Source: UBA6176 sp032119375 (GTDB lineage Bacteria > Verrucomicrobiota > Verrucomicrobiia > Limisphaerales > UBA9464). Taken from it: a stretch of DNA of 64,000 nucleotides. A model generated the notes under the pieces. It was not told the DNA's origin, did no database searches, and was given only the letters and a program-made list of their open reading frames with translations. Shown here piece after piece: positions 45,057 to 54,063 of this stretch. A program made the translations under genes and the position numbers. Every line of letters starts with the position of its first letter. Position 1 is the first letter of the stretch. The stretch lies in the NCBI GenBank assembly GCA_964430505.1, contig CAYSGH010000005.1:1-64000 (forward strand). The letters are read 5' to 3'.

Positions 45057-45090
45057 GGCCGATGGCCACCTGGCCATCGGCCTTTTGTCT
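45057..45090 (+). terminator. Rho-independent terminator of the duplicated-domain gene
   Basis: GGCCGATGGCC-ACCT-GGCCATCGGCC is a perfect 11-bp stem with a 4-base loop (45057-45082), followed by TTTTGTCT. It lies 42 bases after the stop codon. Confidence 0.9.
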
Positions 45091-45340
45091 CCTCGATCCC
45101 CGCCTCACGACGTTGCCGCGGAGCAGGTAGCAAGACCGTCTCGGTCCTGCCTGATGCCGCCCCCGCCGCGTGGAGGCCCTTATGTCTAGGTCACCGCCAC
45201 CCTCTAACTTTGCCTGGTGGGGCGAGTGAGAGCGTTGTGCTCATCCTATGGACGCCACTTGGGCATGCGGTAGGCCGCGTACCCCATGCGCGTTAACCGG
45301 ACGTCCTTATTGTGCCCAGCCCGTTTGGAAGGCTCAGGCC
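45091..45340. other. Intergenic stretch without a recognisable gene
   Basis: Between the terminator and the transposase fragment no convincing coding sequence, tRNA or terminal inverted repeat is seen. A short dyad, GACCG-TCT-CGGTC, occurs near 45137. The stretch may include remains of the left end of the IS4-type element. Confidence 0.4.
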
Positions 45341-45850
45341 ATGGCACACGACGCGTTGCCCAACGAATGGGACATCCTCGCCTCCTGGCTCCCCGACAAC
45401 CTCGAGCACCTCGCCTGGGAACACCGATTCATCCGGCGGGCACGGGGGCTCTAGGACCCGGGCCTGTGGCTGCGCTGGTTCCTCATGCATGTCGCGGGCG
45501 GGCTTTCCCTCCAGCAGACCGTCGCGCGCGCCGCCGAACTCGACCTCGCCCACGTCAGCAGCGTCGCCCTCTTCAAGCGGCTGCGGTGCGCCGAGTCCTG
45601 GCTGCGCTCCCTCACCGGCCACCTGTTGCAGGAGCAGCGCACGATGCTCGGCCCATGGGCCGTCCGGTGGCCGGAGGGCGTCCGCGTCATCGACGCCACC
45701 GAGGTGGTCGAGCCTGGGGTCAAGGGCGGCCGCTGGCGCATCCACTACACCCTTCGGTTGCCCGAGGTGGCCTGCGATCACTACGCGCTGACCGACTCCG
45801 GCGGCGGCGAGAAGCTCGGGCGCTTTGCCTTCAAGCCCGAGGGAGTCGGG
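45341..45850 (+). pseudogene. IS4-family transposase, N-terminal fragment with premature stop
   Basis: The frame opens at ATG 45341 (MAHDALPNEWDILASWLPDN) and meets an in-frame TAG at 45452-45454. It continues in the same frame as LWLRWFLMHVAGGLSLQQTV, VSSVALFKRLRCAESWLRSL and RVIDATEVVEPGVKGGRWRI, containing the first catalytic Asp of the IS4 DDE domain (RVIDAT). Homology fades after SGGGEKLGRFAF at about 45846. The second Asp, the Glu and the YREK-type region are missing. It adjoins a truncated cytochrome gene on the other strand, so this is a rearranged relic. Confidence 0.7.
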
Positions 45851-46331
45851 CTTGGCAAGGACAAGGCCAGCGATGGGGTTATGGACCCAGTCGGGCCGCG
45901 ACGCCTTGGGGAGGGGTGGGCGCTTGGGCTGGATGAACGCCCAATGGGGCTGCCAGGGCGCGCCCTGCTCGATCCAACGCTTCAAGGTGTCGCGCCGGTG
46001 TGGCTTCAACTCCTTGTGGGAGGCGGGCGGCGGCATGACGTCGTCGGGGTCCTGGGTGGTGATGCGAGCCCACACGGCGGATGGGTCGGGCTTGCCAGGG
46101 GTGACGACGCGCCCCTCGTTCTTGGTGGGTCATGGAGGCCCTCCCTGGTGTCGAGGCGGAGGCCAGCCTTGCGGGCGTTGTCTTCGGGGCTGTGGCAGGA
46201 AGGCGGTTGTCCGAGCGGATGGACCGAATGTCGCGGTTGCATGGGAGGGAAGGCGCGGTGGAAGAGGCTCCGACTGCGGCGATGGCGGCCGTCGTGACGA
46301 GGCATCGGCCAAGACGAAACCACCCGTTCAT
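45851..46331 (-). pseudogene. PSCyt1/DUF1549 cytochrome gene, frameshifted and truncated
   Basis: The minus strand begins with a signal peptide (RLGRCLVTTAAIAAVGASS). It then reads RDIRSIRSDN, shifts frame into CHSPEDNARKAGLRLDTREG, and shifts again into EGRVVTPGKPDPSAVWARIT, TQDPDDVMPPPASHKELKPH, LKRWIEQGAPWQPHWAFIQP and NPIAGLVLAK, where it stops at the IS4 junction. At the haem site the expected DNCLACH has become DNR-LP/CH: the first Cys codon TGC is CGC and one base is lost. An intact gene would encode a planctomycete-type cytochrome of ~800-1000 residues. Confidence 0.75.
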
Positions 46332-46489
46332 GGTCAGCTCACGGGCAACGGAACGGTGCGCCAGGTTGTGTCGGATGCCTCCCCGGCGTCATGCGTTGGC
46401 TTTACACCTCGGTAGCCTCGTCCTGCGCCCGGGTGGGCGGCCGTTGGGACGACTTGCCACCCGTGGGCCTCGTGACGCTTCATGGGTCC

Positions 46490-47317
<828 letters not shown>

Positions 47318-47543
47318 GCGGGGGGCGGGGAGCGGGAAGCGGGGGGCGGGGAAAAGGTGCGAGGACCGAACTGACTGGGGTAACCGAGTTGACTGGATGA
47401 GGGGTGAGCGGCTGGACAACGCCTCCCGCCTCCCGCCACTGCCCCGCCTTCACCCTCGACTTCGGCGTGCACCCGGAGTGCTGCGGCCCGCCAATTCCGG
47501 CTTGGCATCGGGGCGTTCGACGGGATGAATCACGGCGTTTCCC

Positions 47544-48929
47544 GTGGACGCATCGCCCCCAAGGACAGGCTGGTTGTCGCCGGACGCCATCGTGGCGGGG
47601 CCGGGGTTCTCGCGTTGGCTGGTGCCGCCTGCCGCGATGGCGGTGCACCTGTGCATCGGGCAGGTCTATGGGTTCAGCGTGTTCAACCAACCGCTGACGC
47701 GGCTGGTGGGCATCGCGCAGTCGAAGGCCGGGGTGGACTGGACGTTGCCGCAGGTGGGCTGGATCTACTCGATCGCGCTGACGGTGCTGGGGTTGTCGGC
47801 GGCGACGTTTGGGAAGTGGGTGGACCGTCGCGGCCCGAGGTGCGCGATGCTGGCGAGCGCGGCGTGCTTCTGCGGCGGGTTGATGGTGTCGGCGCTGGGC
47901 GTTCACCTGCACTTGCTGTGGTTGATTTTCCTCGGGTACGGCGTGCTGGGCGGGATCGGCCTGGGGCTGGGCTATATCGCGCCGGTGTCCACGCTGATGA
48001 AGTGGTTCCCGGACCGGCCGGGGCTGGCGACGGGGCTGGCGATCATGGGCTTTGGGGGCGGGGCCCTGGTGGGCGCGCCGTTGGGACAGGAGCTGATGGC
48101 GCGGTTCCAGTCACCGACGTCGATGGGGGTGACGGAGGCGTTGGTGGCGATGGCCGGGATCTATGCGTGCTTCATGGTGTTTGGGGGCGTGACGGTGCGG
48201 GTGCCGTCGGCGGGTTGGCGGCCGGAAGGATGGGAGCCGCGCGCGGGTGCCACGGGCGGACCCCTCGCGGCGGGCGGGGCGGGGCAGGGGATGGCGGTGG
48301 GCGTGGACCGGGCGTGGAAGACGGGGGCGTTCTGGCTGTTGTGGGCGGTGTTGGCGCTGAACGTGACGGCGGGCATTGGCATCCTGGGGCAGGCGTCGGT
48401 GATGTGCCAGGACATGCTGGGCGTGAACGCCACGGTGGGGGCGGGCTTCGCGGGGTTGCTGTCGATCTTCAACATGGGGGGACGGTTCGCGTGGTCGTCG
48501 TTGTCGGACCGCACGGGCCGGCGAGCGATCTACGCGGTGTACTTCCTGCTGGGTGCGTTGCTGTACGCGGCGCTGCCGTGGGCACCGAAGTGGGGCGGGC
48601 AACGGCTGTTCGTGGGGGTGGCGGCGGTGATCATCTCCATGTACGGCGGCGGGTTCGCGACGATCCCGGCGTACTTGCGCGACATCTTTGGCACGCACCA
48701 GGTGGGGGCGATCCATGGCCGTTTGATCACGGCGTGGTCGCTTGCGGCGCTGCTGGGGCCGCAGTTGGTCAACTACATGTCGGAGGCCCGCAAGAAGGCG
48801 GGCGTTCCGGCCGCCGAGGCGTATGGGCCGACGTTGTACCTGATGTCGGGCCTGCTGGTGGTGGGGTGCGTGTGCAACCTGCTGGTCCGGCCTTTGGACC
48901 CCGCCCGTTTTCCCTCGGCCAAGCCATGA
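47544..48929 (+). CDS. MFS transporter, OFA (oxalate/formate antiporter-like) family
   Basis: 461 residues with about 12 membrane helices. OFA-type motifs include MAVHLCIGQVYGFSVFNQPL, GKWVDRRGPRCAMLASAACF, LGLGYIAPVSTLMKWFPDRP GLATGLAIMGFGGGALVGAP and MGGRFAWSSLSDRTGRRAIY. OFA members move small carboxylates; the actual substrate is unknown. The stop overlaps the small downstream gene by 4 bases. First gene of the sugar-oxidation/sialic-acid-like cluster. Confidence 0.88.
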   Translation: MDASPPRTGWLSPDAIVAGPGFSRWLVPPAAMAVHLCIGQVYGFSVFNQPLTRLVGIAQSKAGVDWTLPQVGWIYSIALTVLGLSAATFGKWVDRRGPRCAMLASAACFCGGLMVSALGVHLHLLWLIFLGYGVLGGIGLGLGYIAPVSTLMKWFPDRPGLATGLAIMGFGGGALVGAPLGQELMARFQSPTSMGVTEALVAMAGIYACFMVFGGVTVRVPSAGWRPEGWEPRAGATGGPLAAGGAGQGMAVGVDRAWKTGAFWLLWAVLALNVTAGIGILGQASVMCQDMLGVNATVGAGFAGLLSIFNMGGRFAWSSLSDRTGRRAIYAVYFLLGALLYAALPWAPKWGGQRLFVGVAAVIISMYGGGFATIPAYLRDIFGTHQVGAIHGRLITAWSLAALLGPQLVNYMSEARKKAGVPAAEAYGPTLYLMSGLLVVGCVCNLLVRPLDPARFPSAKP

Positions 48930-49072
48930 AGACGCTGCGCATCCTCGCCGCATGGCTGCTGGTCGCCGTCCCCCTCGGCTGGGGCGTCGCCCGCTCGGTC
49001 CAAAAGGCGCTTCCACTCCTTTCAGCAACCCAACACCCTGCCCCCGTTCACACGTCATCACCGAAGCCATGA
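48926..49072 (+). CDS. Small membrane protein, MFS transporter small-subunit type
   Basis: 48 residues: MKTLRILAAWLLVAVPLGWG then VARSVQKALPLL. It has one hydrophobic helix, starts on the last 4 bases of the MFS gene and ends on the first 4 bases of the sugar-dehydrogenase gene (ATGA overlaps on both sides). Similar single-helix proteins (AWLxVxxPLxWGVxxSxxK) follow OFA transporters in other bacteria. That placement and the double coupling argue for a real transporter partner. Confidence 0.7.
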   Translation: MKTLRILAAWLLVAVPLGWGVARSVQKALPLLSATQHPAPVHTSSPKP

Positions 49073-50430
49073 AGACCCCCATCGTCTCGTCGATCCTCGC
49101 GTGCGTGGCCGCCGCGTCCGTTTCGGCCGCGCCCACCCACAACACCGCAACCCCCGGCGGGCGCCTGCCCAAGGCGCCCAAGGTCGCCCTCGTCCAGGTG
49201 GCCAAGGACTTCGTGGACCCCGTCCGCGTGGCCGTGGCCCCGGACGGCTCGGGCCGCCTCTTCGTGTGCGAGCGCCCTGGCGTCGTGCGCATCGTCAAGG
49301 ACGGCAAGGTCCTGCCGAAGCCGTTCATGGACATCCACGACACCGTCGTGAGCTCGTTCCTGGAGCAAGGGCTCTACGACCTGGAGTTCCACCCGAAGTT
49401 CAAGGAGAACGGGAAGTTCTACGTCCACTACTCCGACATGTGGTTCAACGGCGCCTCGTTCATCGTCGAGTACAAGGCCTCCGCCTCCAACCCCGACCGC
49501 GCCGACATGGAGTCCGCCCGCGTCGTGATGCAGATCAACCGCCCCTACGCCAACCACAACGGCGGCGAGATCGCCTTCGGGCCGGATGGCTACCTGTACA
49601 TCGGCAGCGGCGACGGCGGCTGGGAGGGCGACGTGCTCGGCGCCGGCCAGGACCTCTCCTCCTACCTCGGCAAGATGCTCCGCATCGACGTGGACCATCC
49701 CTCGTCCGACCGCGGCTACGCGATTCCCAAGGACAACCCGTTCCTGACGCCCCTCATGCAGATGAAGCTCTTCGGCGTCACCGAGGAGGCCTTCAACAAG
49801 ATCCATCCCAACGCCCGCCCCGAGATCTGGTCCTACGGCCTGCGCAACCCGTGGTCGTTCCAGTTCGATGCCAAGACGGGCGACCTCTACATCGCCGACA
49901 TCGGGCAGAACCACTTTGAGGAGCTGGACTTCCAGCCGGCCGGCAAGGGCGGGCTCAACTACGGGTGGAAGTTCATGTGCGGCACGCATCCGTTCCCGCT
50001 GCCCATCGATGCGGCCGGCAAGCCCATCCTCGAGGCCGTCAAGGACGCCCCGCGCGTCGGCGAGATGCCCATCGCCGAGTACAGCCACGTGGACCAAGGC
50101 AACTGCATCATCGGGTTCGGCATCTATCGCGGCACCCGTTACCCGTCGCTCGAAGGCATCTACTTCGTGGGCGACTGGGGTTCCGGAAAGCTCTGGGGCG
50201 TCGCCCGTGACGGCCAAAACAAGTGGCAGATGCAGGAGTTGCTCGACACCAAGCTCATGTTCACCGGCGGCGGCCAGGCGCCCGACGGCACCATTTACCT
50301 CACCAACGCCCACGCCAACTACGGCGGCCCGGCCGACCCCGCCAAGAACGACCGCGGCGCCCTCTGGCAACTCGTCCCCGCCGACCAAGTCCCCGCAGGC
50401 GCCGTCACCGCGCCCCTGGAGCAACCCTGA
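49069..50430 (+). CDS. PQQ-dependent sugar dehydrogenase
   Basis: 453 residues from the ATG at 49069, with signal peptide MKTPIVSSILACVAAASVSA. Propeller motifs: VRVAVAPDGSGRLFVCERPG, GLYDLEFHPKFKENGKFYVH, NGGEIAFGPDGYLYIGSGDG GWEGDVLGAGQDLSSYLGKM, EIWSYGLRNPWSFQFDAKTG and GLNYGWKFMCGTHPF. It oxidises an aldose or similar sugar in the periplasm with PQQ. The cupredoxin and c-type haem protein encoded next are obvious candidates to take the electrons. Its start overlaps the small MFS partner. Confidence 0.9.
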   Translation: MKTPIVSSILACVAAASVSAAPTHNTATPGGRLPKAPKVALVQVAKDFVDPVRVAVAPDGSGRLFVCERPGVVRIVKDGKVLPKPFMDIHDTVVSSFLEQGLYDLEFHPKFKENGKFYVHYSDMWFNGASFIVEYKASASNPDRADMESARVVMQINRPYANHNGGEIAFGPDGYLYIGSGDGGWEGDVLGAGQDLSSYLGKMLRIDVDHPSSDRGYAIPKDNPFLTPLMQMKLFGVTEEAFNKIHPNARPEIWSYGLRNPWSFQFDAKTGDLYIADIGQNHFEELDFQPAGKGGLNYGWKFMCGTHPFPLPIDAAGKPILEAVKDAPRVGEMPIAEYSHVDQGNCIIGFGIYRGTRYPSLEGIYFVGDWGSGKLWGVARDGQNKWQMQELLDTKLMFTGGGQAPDGTIYLTNAHANYGGPADPAKNDRGALWQLVPADQVPAGAVTAPLEQP

Positions 50431-50539
50431 CCCGCACGCAACGCTGGCGGGCCCGGGCGTCCCCCTCTGCCCGGGCCCGCCCGCCCTTCCCCCATTCGCC
50501 ATTCGCCATTCGCCGCCCCCTGCTTCCCGCTTTTCACCC

Positions 50540-51127
50540 ATGTCCCGCCTCCCCGTCCTCCTCGCTCTCTCCGCGTCCCTCGCCGTCCTCGGCCAAGGCA
50601 CGGACGCGCATCACGATCACCCGGCCCCGCCCCCGGCAGCCGACAGCGGCCCGCCCAAGCCCGAGCACTTCCTTCGCATGGGCGACGACGGCAAGTTGGT
50701 GAAGCTGGTGTTGGTGTCTGCGTGGAACGGCGCGAACTACGGGATGAACTTCGACGGGTTCGCCAAGGGCGGCGCGAAGCTCACGGTGCCGCTGGGCGCG
50801 GAGGTGGAGGTCACGTTCACGAATCGCAGCCCGGTGCCCCACTCGGTGATCGTCGTCGAACGCCCCATGGTGCGGCGCTTGCAAATGGGCGATCCCGCCT
50901 TCGAGGGAGCCTCCACGCCCAACCCGGTGAAGGGCACCACCGGGAGCAAGGGCGAGGTCTTCAAGTTCAAGGCCTCCGAGGCCGGCGACTACGCCTTCGC
51001 GTGCGGCTTCCCGTCCCATGCCGCCAACGGCCACTGGATCGCCCTGGAGGTGAGCGCGTCGGCGACGGTGCCTTCGTTGCAGTTTGGGACGGAGGCGGCC
51101 TACACCCCCAAGGGCGGGAAACCGTGA
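50540..51127 (+). CDS. Sulfocyanin-like blue copper protein
   Basis: 195 residues from the ATG at 50540. Signal peptide: MSRLPVLLALSASLAVLGQG. The cupredoxin core matches sulfocyanins: GMNFDGFAKGGAKLTVPLGA, VTFTNRSPVPHSVIVVERP and DYAFACGFPSHAANGHWIAL. Predicted copper ligands are His101, Cys155 and His160. The axial position, normally Met in CxxxxHxxxxM, is His165 here. It is an electron carrier in the periplasm, probably between the sugar dehydrogenase and the haem protein at 51138. A perfect AGGAGG for that gene overlaps its stop. Confidence 0.85.
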   Translation: MSRLPVLLALSASLAVLGQGTDAHHDHPAPPPAADSGPPKPEHFLRMGDDGKLVKLVLVSAWNGANYGMNFDGFAKGGAKLTVPLGAEVEVTFTNRSPVPHSVIVVERPMVRRLQMGDPAFEGASTPNPVKGTTGSKGEVFKFKASEAGDYAFACGFPSHAANGHWIALEVSASATVPSLQFGTEAAYTPKGGKP

Positions 51128-51137
51128 GGAGGATCCC

Positions 51138-51893
51138 ATGAGCCCCATCAGCCCCATAGGCCCCATACGTCCGCTCGGTTGCCTCGTCCTAGCGCTCGCC
51201 TGTTCCCTGGCCGCCCACGCCGCCGACAAGGCCAAGCTGGACCTCTCCAAGATCCCGTTGCCCGTGCCGCGCAAGGTGGACTTCACGGCCGACGTCTATC
51301 CCATCTTCAAGGAGTCCTGCCTCTCGTGCCATGGCCCGGAGAAGCAGAAGGGCAAGTACCGCATGGATACCAAGGAGGGGGCCTTCAAGGTGACCGAGGA
51401 CCACGGCCCCGCGATCCGGGCGGGCAAGAGCGAGCAAAGCGCGATCATCCACATGGTTTGTGGCCTGATCGACGAGATGCTCATGCCGCCGCCCTCGGAC
51501 AAGCCCGGCCAGTCCGAGAAGCTCACGGCCACGCAGGTGGGCATCCTCCGCGCATGGATCGACCAAGGGGCCGAGTGGCCCGAAGGCCCCATCCGCGACG
51601 TCGTCAAGCCGGTCACGTTCGCGGCCGACATCGGCCCCTTGTTCCAGGCGTCGTGTGGTTCCTGCCATGCGGGCACCGGGGCCAAGGGCGGGTTCTCCAT
51701 CGAGACCGCCGCCGCCGTGCTCAAGGGCGGTTCGAACTACGGCGCCGTCGTCACCGCCTCCAACCCGGCCAAGAGTTCCCTGCTCACGATTGTCGAGGGC
51801 AAGGACGAGGACCTGCCGCAGCCGGAGAAGCACACGCTTCAGCCCAAGCAGGTGAAGCTCGTCCGCACCTGGATCGAGCAAGGGGCCAAGTGA
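51138..51893 (+). CDS. Diheme planctomycete-type cytochrome c (PSCyt1-like)
   Basis: 251 residues from the ATG at 51138, with AGGAGG at 51127-51132. A signal peptide (GCLVLALACSLAAHA) is followed by two haem sites: VYPIFKESCLSCHGPEKQKG (CLSCH near 66-70) and FQASCGSCHAGTGAKGG (CGSCH near 175-179). The spacing and the MPPPSDKP and QGAEWPEGP motifs are PSCyt1-like; here the domain stands alone rather than heading a DUF1549 protein. A periplasmic electron carrier for the adjacent sugar dehydrogenase is likely. The MFS gene start overlaps its stop. Confidence 0.85.
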   Translation: MSPISPIGPIRPLGCLVLALACSLAAHAADKAKLDLSKIPLPVPRKVDFTADVYPIFKESCLSCHGPEKQKGKYRMDTKEGAFKVTEDHGPAIRAGKSEQSAIIHMVCGLIDEMLMPPPSDKPGQSEKLTATQVGILRAWIDQGAEWPEGPIRDVVKPVTFAADIGPLFQASCGSCHAGTGAKGGFSIETAAAVLKGGSNYGAVVTASNPAKSSLLTIVEGKDEDLPQPEKHTLQPKQVKLVRTWIEQGAK

Positions 51894-53140
51894 ACGCCGC
51901 CCCCGCATCCGCCCCCACGCTGCACCGGCTCGCGTGGCTGACCGTCGCGCTCCTCGCACCGGTCGCCCTCCTCAACTACCTCGACCGCCAGCTCCTGGCG
52001 GCCATGAAGTCGTCCGTGATGGGCGACATCCCGGACATCCGGACCGATGGCAACTGGGGCCGGATGCTGGGCCAGTTCAAGTGGGTGTACGCCTTGCTGA
52101 GCCCCGTGGGCGGATGGATTGCCGACCGCGTGGGCCGGCGCCTGACGATCTGCGCGAGCCTGGCGGCGTGGTCGGTGGTGACGTGGTGGACGGGGCACGT
52201 GACGCGGTTCGAGGACCTGCTCTGGGCGCGGTCGTTGATGGGCTTCAGCGAGGCGTTCTACATCCCGGCCGCGTTGGCCTTGATCGCCGACTACCACCCC
52301 GGCCCGACGCGCTCGCGCGCCGTGAGCGTGCACCAGATGGGCATCTATCTGGGCGTCATCATCGGGAGCTTCGCGGGCTATGCAGCCGACAGCCCGGACG
52401 TGGGATGGCGCCGGACGTTCGACCTGTGCGGGCTGGCGGGCGTGCTGGTGTCGATCCCGTTGTTCTTCCTGTTGCGCGACCCGCCGCGCCCGGTGGATGC
52501 GCCGCGGCCGTCGCCGTGGGGCGCGATGGGAACGTTGCTGGGCACGCCGTCGTTCGTGCTGCTGGTGCTGTACTTCACGTTGCCGGCGTTGGCCGGGTGG
52601 GTGGTACGGGACTGGATGCCGGCCATTCTGAAGACGGAGTTCCAGATCGGGCAGGGCAAGGCGGGCGTGTCGGCCACGTTGTACTGGCAATGCGCCGCGA
52701 TCGTGGGCGCGCTGTTGGGCGGATGGCTGGCCGACCGGCGCATGCGGGACACGCCCCGGGGGCGAATCCATGTCAGCGCCCTGGGGATGGTCCTGATCAT
52801 CCCGGCGATGTTCGGCGTGGGCTACTCGCCGCAGACGGGGCAGCTCTGGGTGGCGATCGCGTTCCTCGCCTTGTTCGGTTTGGGCTGGGGCTTCTTCGAC
52901 GCGAACAACATGCCCATCCTGTGCCAGGTGGCGCGCCCGGAGCACCGGGCCACGGGATACGGCTTGATGAACCTGGTGAGCATCAGTTGCGGCGGGCTGG
53001 CCGACTGGGGCTTTGGCATCATGCGCGACCGCAACCTGCCGCTGGCCATGATCTTCTCCGTGTTTGCCGCCGCCGCCGTGGTGTCGGTGGTGCTGGTCCT
53101 GCTCATCCGGCCGGCTGACTTCGGCGAGGGACGCCGATAG
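51890..53140 (+). CDS. MFS transporter (ExuT/GudP or sialic-acid-like)
   Basis: 416 residues from GTG 51890, overlapping the previous stop (GTGA). About 12 helices with the MFS signatures LNYLDRQLLAAMKSSVMGDI, GWIADRVGRRLTICASLAAW and GFSEAFYIPAALALIADYHP GPTRSRAVSVHQMGIYLGVI. It resembles anion:cation symporters that import sugar acids. Given the lyase and epimerase immediately downstream, N-acetylneuraminate or a related acidic sugar is a plausible substrate. This is not provable from sequence. Confidence 0.87.
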   Translation: MNAAPASAPTLHRLAWLTVALLAPVALLNYLDRQLLAAMKSSVMGDIPDIRTDGNWGRMLGQFKWVYALLSPVGGWIADRVGRRLTICASLAAWSVVTWWTGHVTRFEDLLWARSLMGFSEAFYIPAALALIADYHPGPTRSRAVSVHQMGIYLGVIIGSFAGYAADSPDVGWRRTFDLCGLAGVLVSIPLFFLLRDPPRPVDAPRPSPWGAMGTLLGTPSFVLLVLYFTLPALAGWVVRDWMPAILKTEFQIGQGKAGVSATLYWQCAAIVGALLGGWLADRRMRDTPRGRIHVSALGMVLIIPAMFGVGYSPQTGQLWVAIAFLALFGLGWGFFDANNMPILCQVARPEHRATGYGLMNLVSISCGGLADWGFGIMRDRNLPLAMIFSVFAAAAVVSVVLVLLIRPADFGEGRR

Positions 53141-53154
53141 AATGCCGGCAGCGC

Positions 53155-54063
53155 ATGACTCCCTCGCCTTCCTTGCATGGGCTGGTGGCCGCCGTCCACA
53201 CGCCCTTCCATCCCGACGGCTCGCTGCGGTTGCAGGCCGTGGAGGCCCAGGCCGCCCACTTGGTTCGCAATGGGGTGGGCGTTGCCTTCATCGGTGGAAG
53301 CACCGGCGAGAGTGCGTCGTTGACGTTGCAGGAACGGCTGGACCTGGCGCGGCGTTGGTTCGAGGTGGTGCGGGGCACGTCCCTGCGCGTCGTGGTGCAC
53401 GTGGGCGGCAACTGCCTGGAGGATGCCCGCGCGCTGGCCGCGCAGGCGGGGCAACTGGGCGCCGCTGCCATCTCCGCGCTCGCCCCGTCCTACTTCAAGC
53501 CCCGCTCGGTGGACGTGCTCGTGGAATGCTGCGCCCACATCGCCGCCGCCGCGCCCGCTACGCCCTTCTACTACTACGACATCCCCGCGCTCACGGGCAT
53601 CCACCTGTCTTCGTCGGAGTTCCTCCAGCGTGCCCCCGGCCGCATCCCGACCTTGGTCGGGCTGAAGTACACGAACCCGGACCTGATGACGTACCAGCAA
53701 TGCCTGCGGACGGGGATGGACGTGCCGTTTGGGATGGATGAACACCTGCTGGGTGCGCTGGCGATGGGGGCGCGCAGCGCGGTGGGCAGCGGGTTCAACT
53801 TCGCCGCGCCCATCTACCAACGGCTCCTCGCGGCGTTTGCGCGTGGCGACCTGGAGTCCGCGCGCGTCGAGCAGTTCCGCGGCACGGAGGTCATCCGGGT
53901 ATTGGCCAAGCGCGGCTACATGGGGTCGGCCAAGGCGCTCATGGGCATGTTGGGCGTCGAGGTGGGCCCGTCGCGCCTCCCCAACCCGGCGTTGTCCGCC
54001 GAGGAATCCCGCGCGCTGCGGGGCGACCTGGAGGGCCTCGGCTTCTTCGATTGGATCGCATGA
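53155..54063 (+). CDS. nanA: N-acetylneuraminate lyase/dihydrodipicolinate synthase-family aldolase
   Basis: 302 residues, normal for the family. Motifs: VAFIGGSTGESASLTLQERL (carboxylate-binding GGSTGE), PATPFYYYDIPALTGIHLSS (catalytic Tyr) and TLVGLKYTNPDLMTYQQC (Schiff-base Lys near residue 170). GGSTGES and the YYYDIP-type motif are typical of N-acetylneuraminate lyases, which split sialic acid into pyruvate and ManNAc. DapA and other pyruvate aldolases are alternatives. The stop overlaps the AGE epimerase start by 4 bases, which strongly supports the sialic-acid reading. Confidence 0.82.
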   Translation: MTPSPSLHGLVAAVHTPFHPDGSLRLQAVEAQAAHLVRNGVGVAFIGGSTGESASLTLQERLDLARRWFEVVRGTSLRVVVHVGGNCLEDARALAAQAGQLGAAAISALAPSYFKPRSVDVLVECCAHIAAAAPATPFYYYDIPALTGIHLSSSEFLQRAPGRIPTLVGLKYTNPDLMTYQQCLRTGMDVPFGMDEHLLGALAMGARSAVGSGFNFAAPIYQRLLAAFARGDLESARVEQFRGTEVIRVLAKRGYMGSAKALMGMLGVEVGPSRLPNPALSAEESRALRGDLEGLGFFDWIA

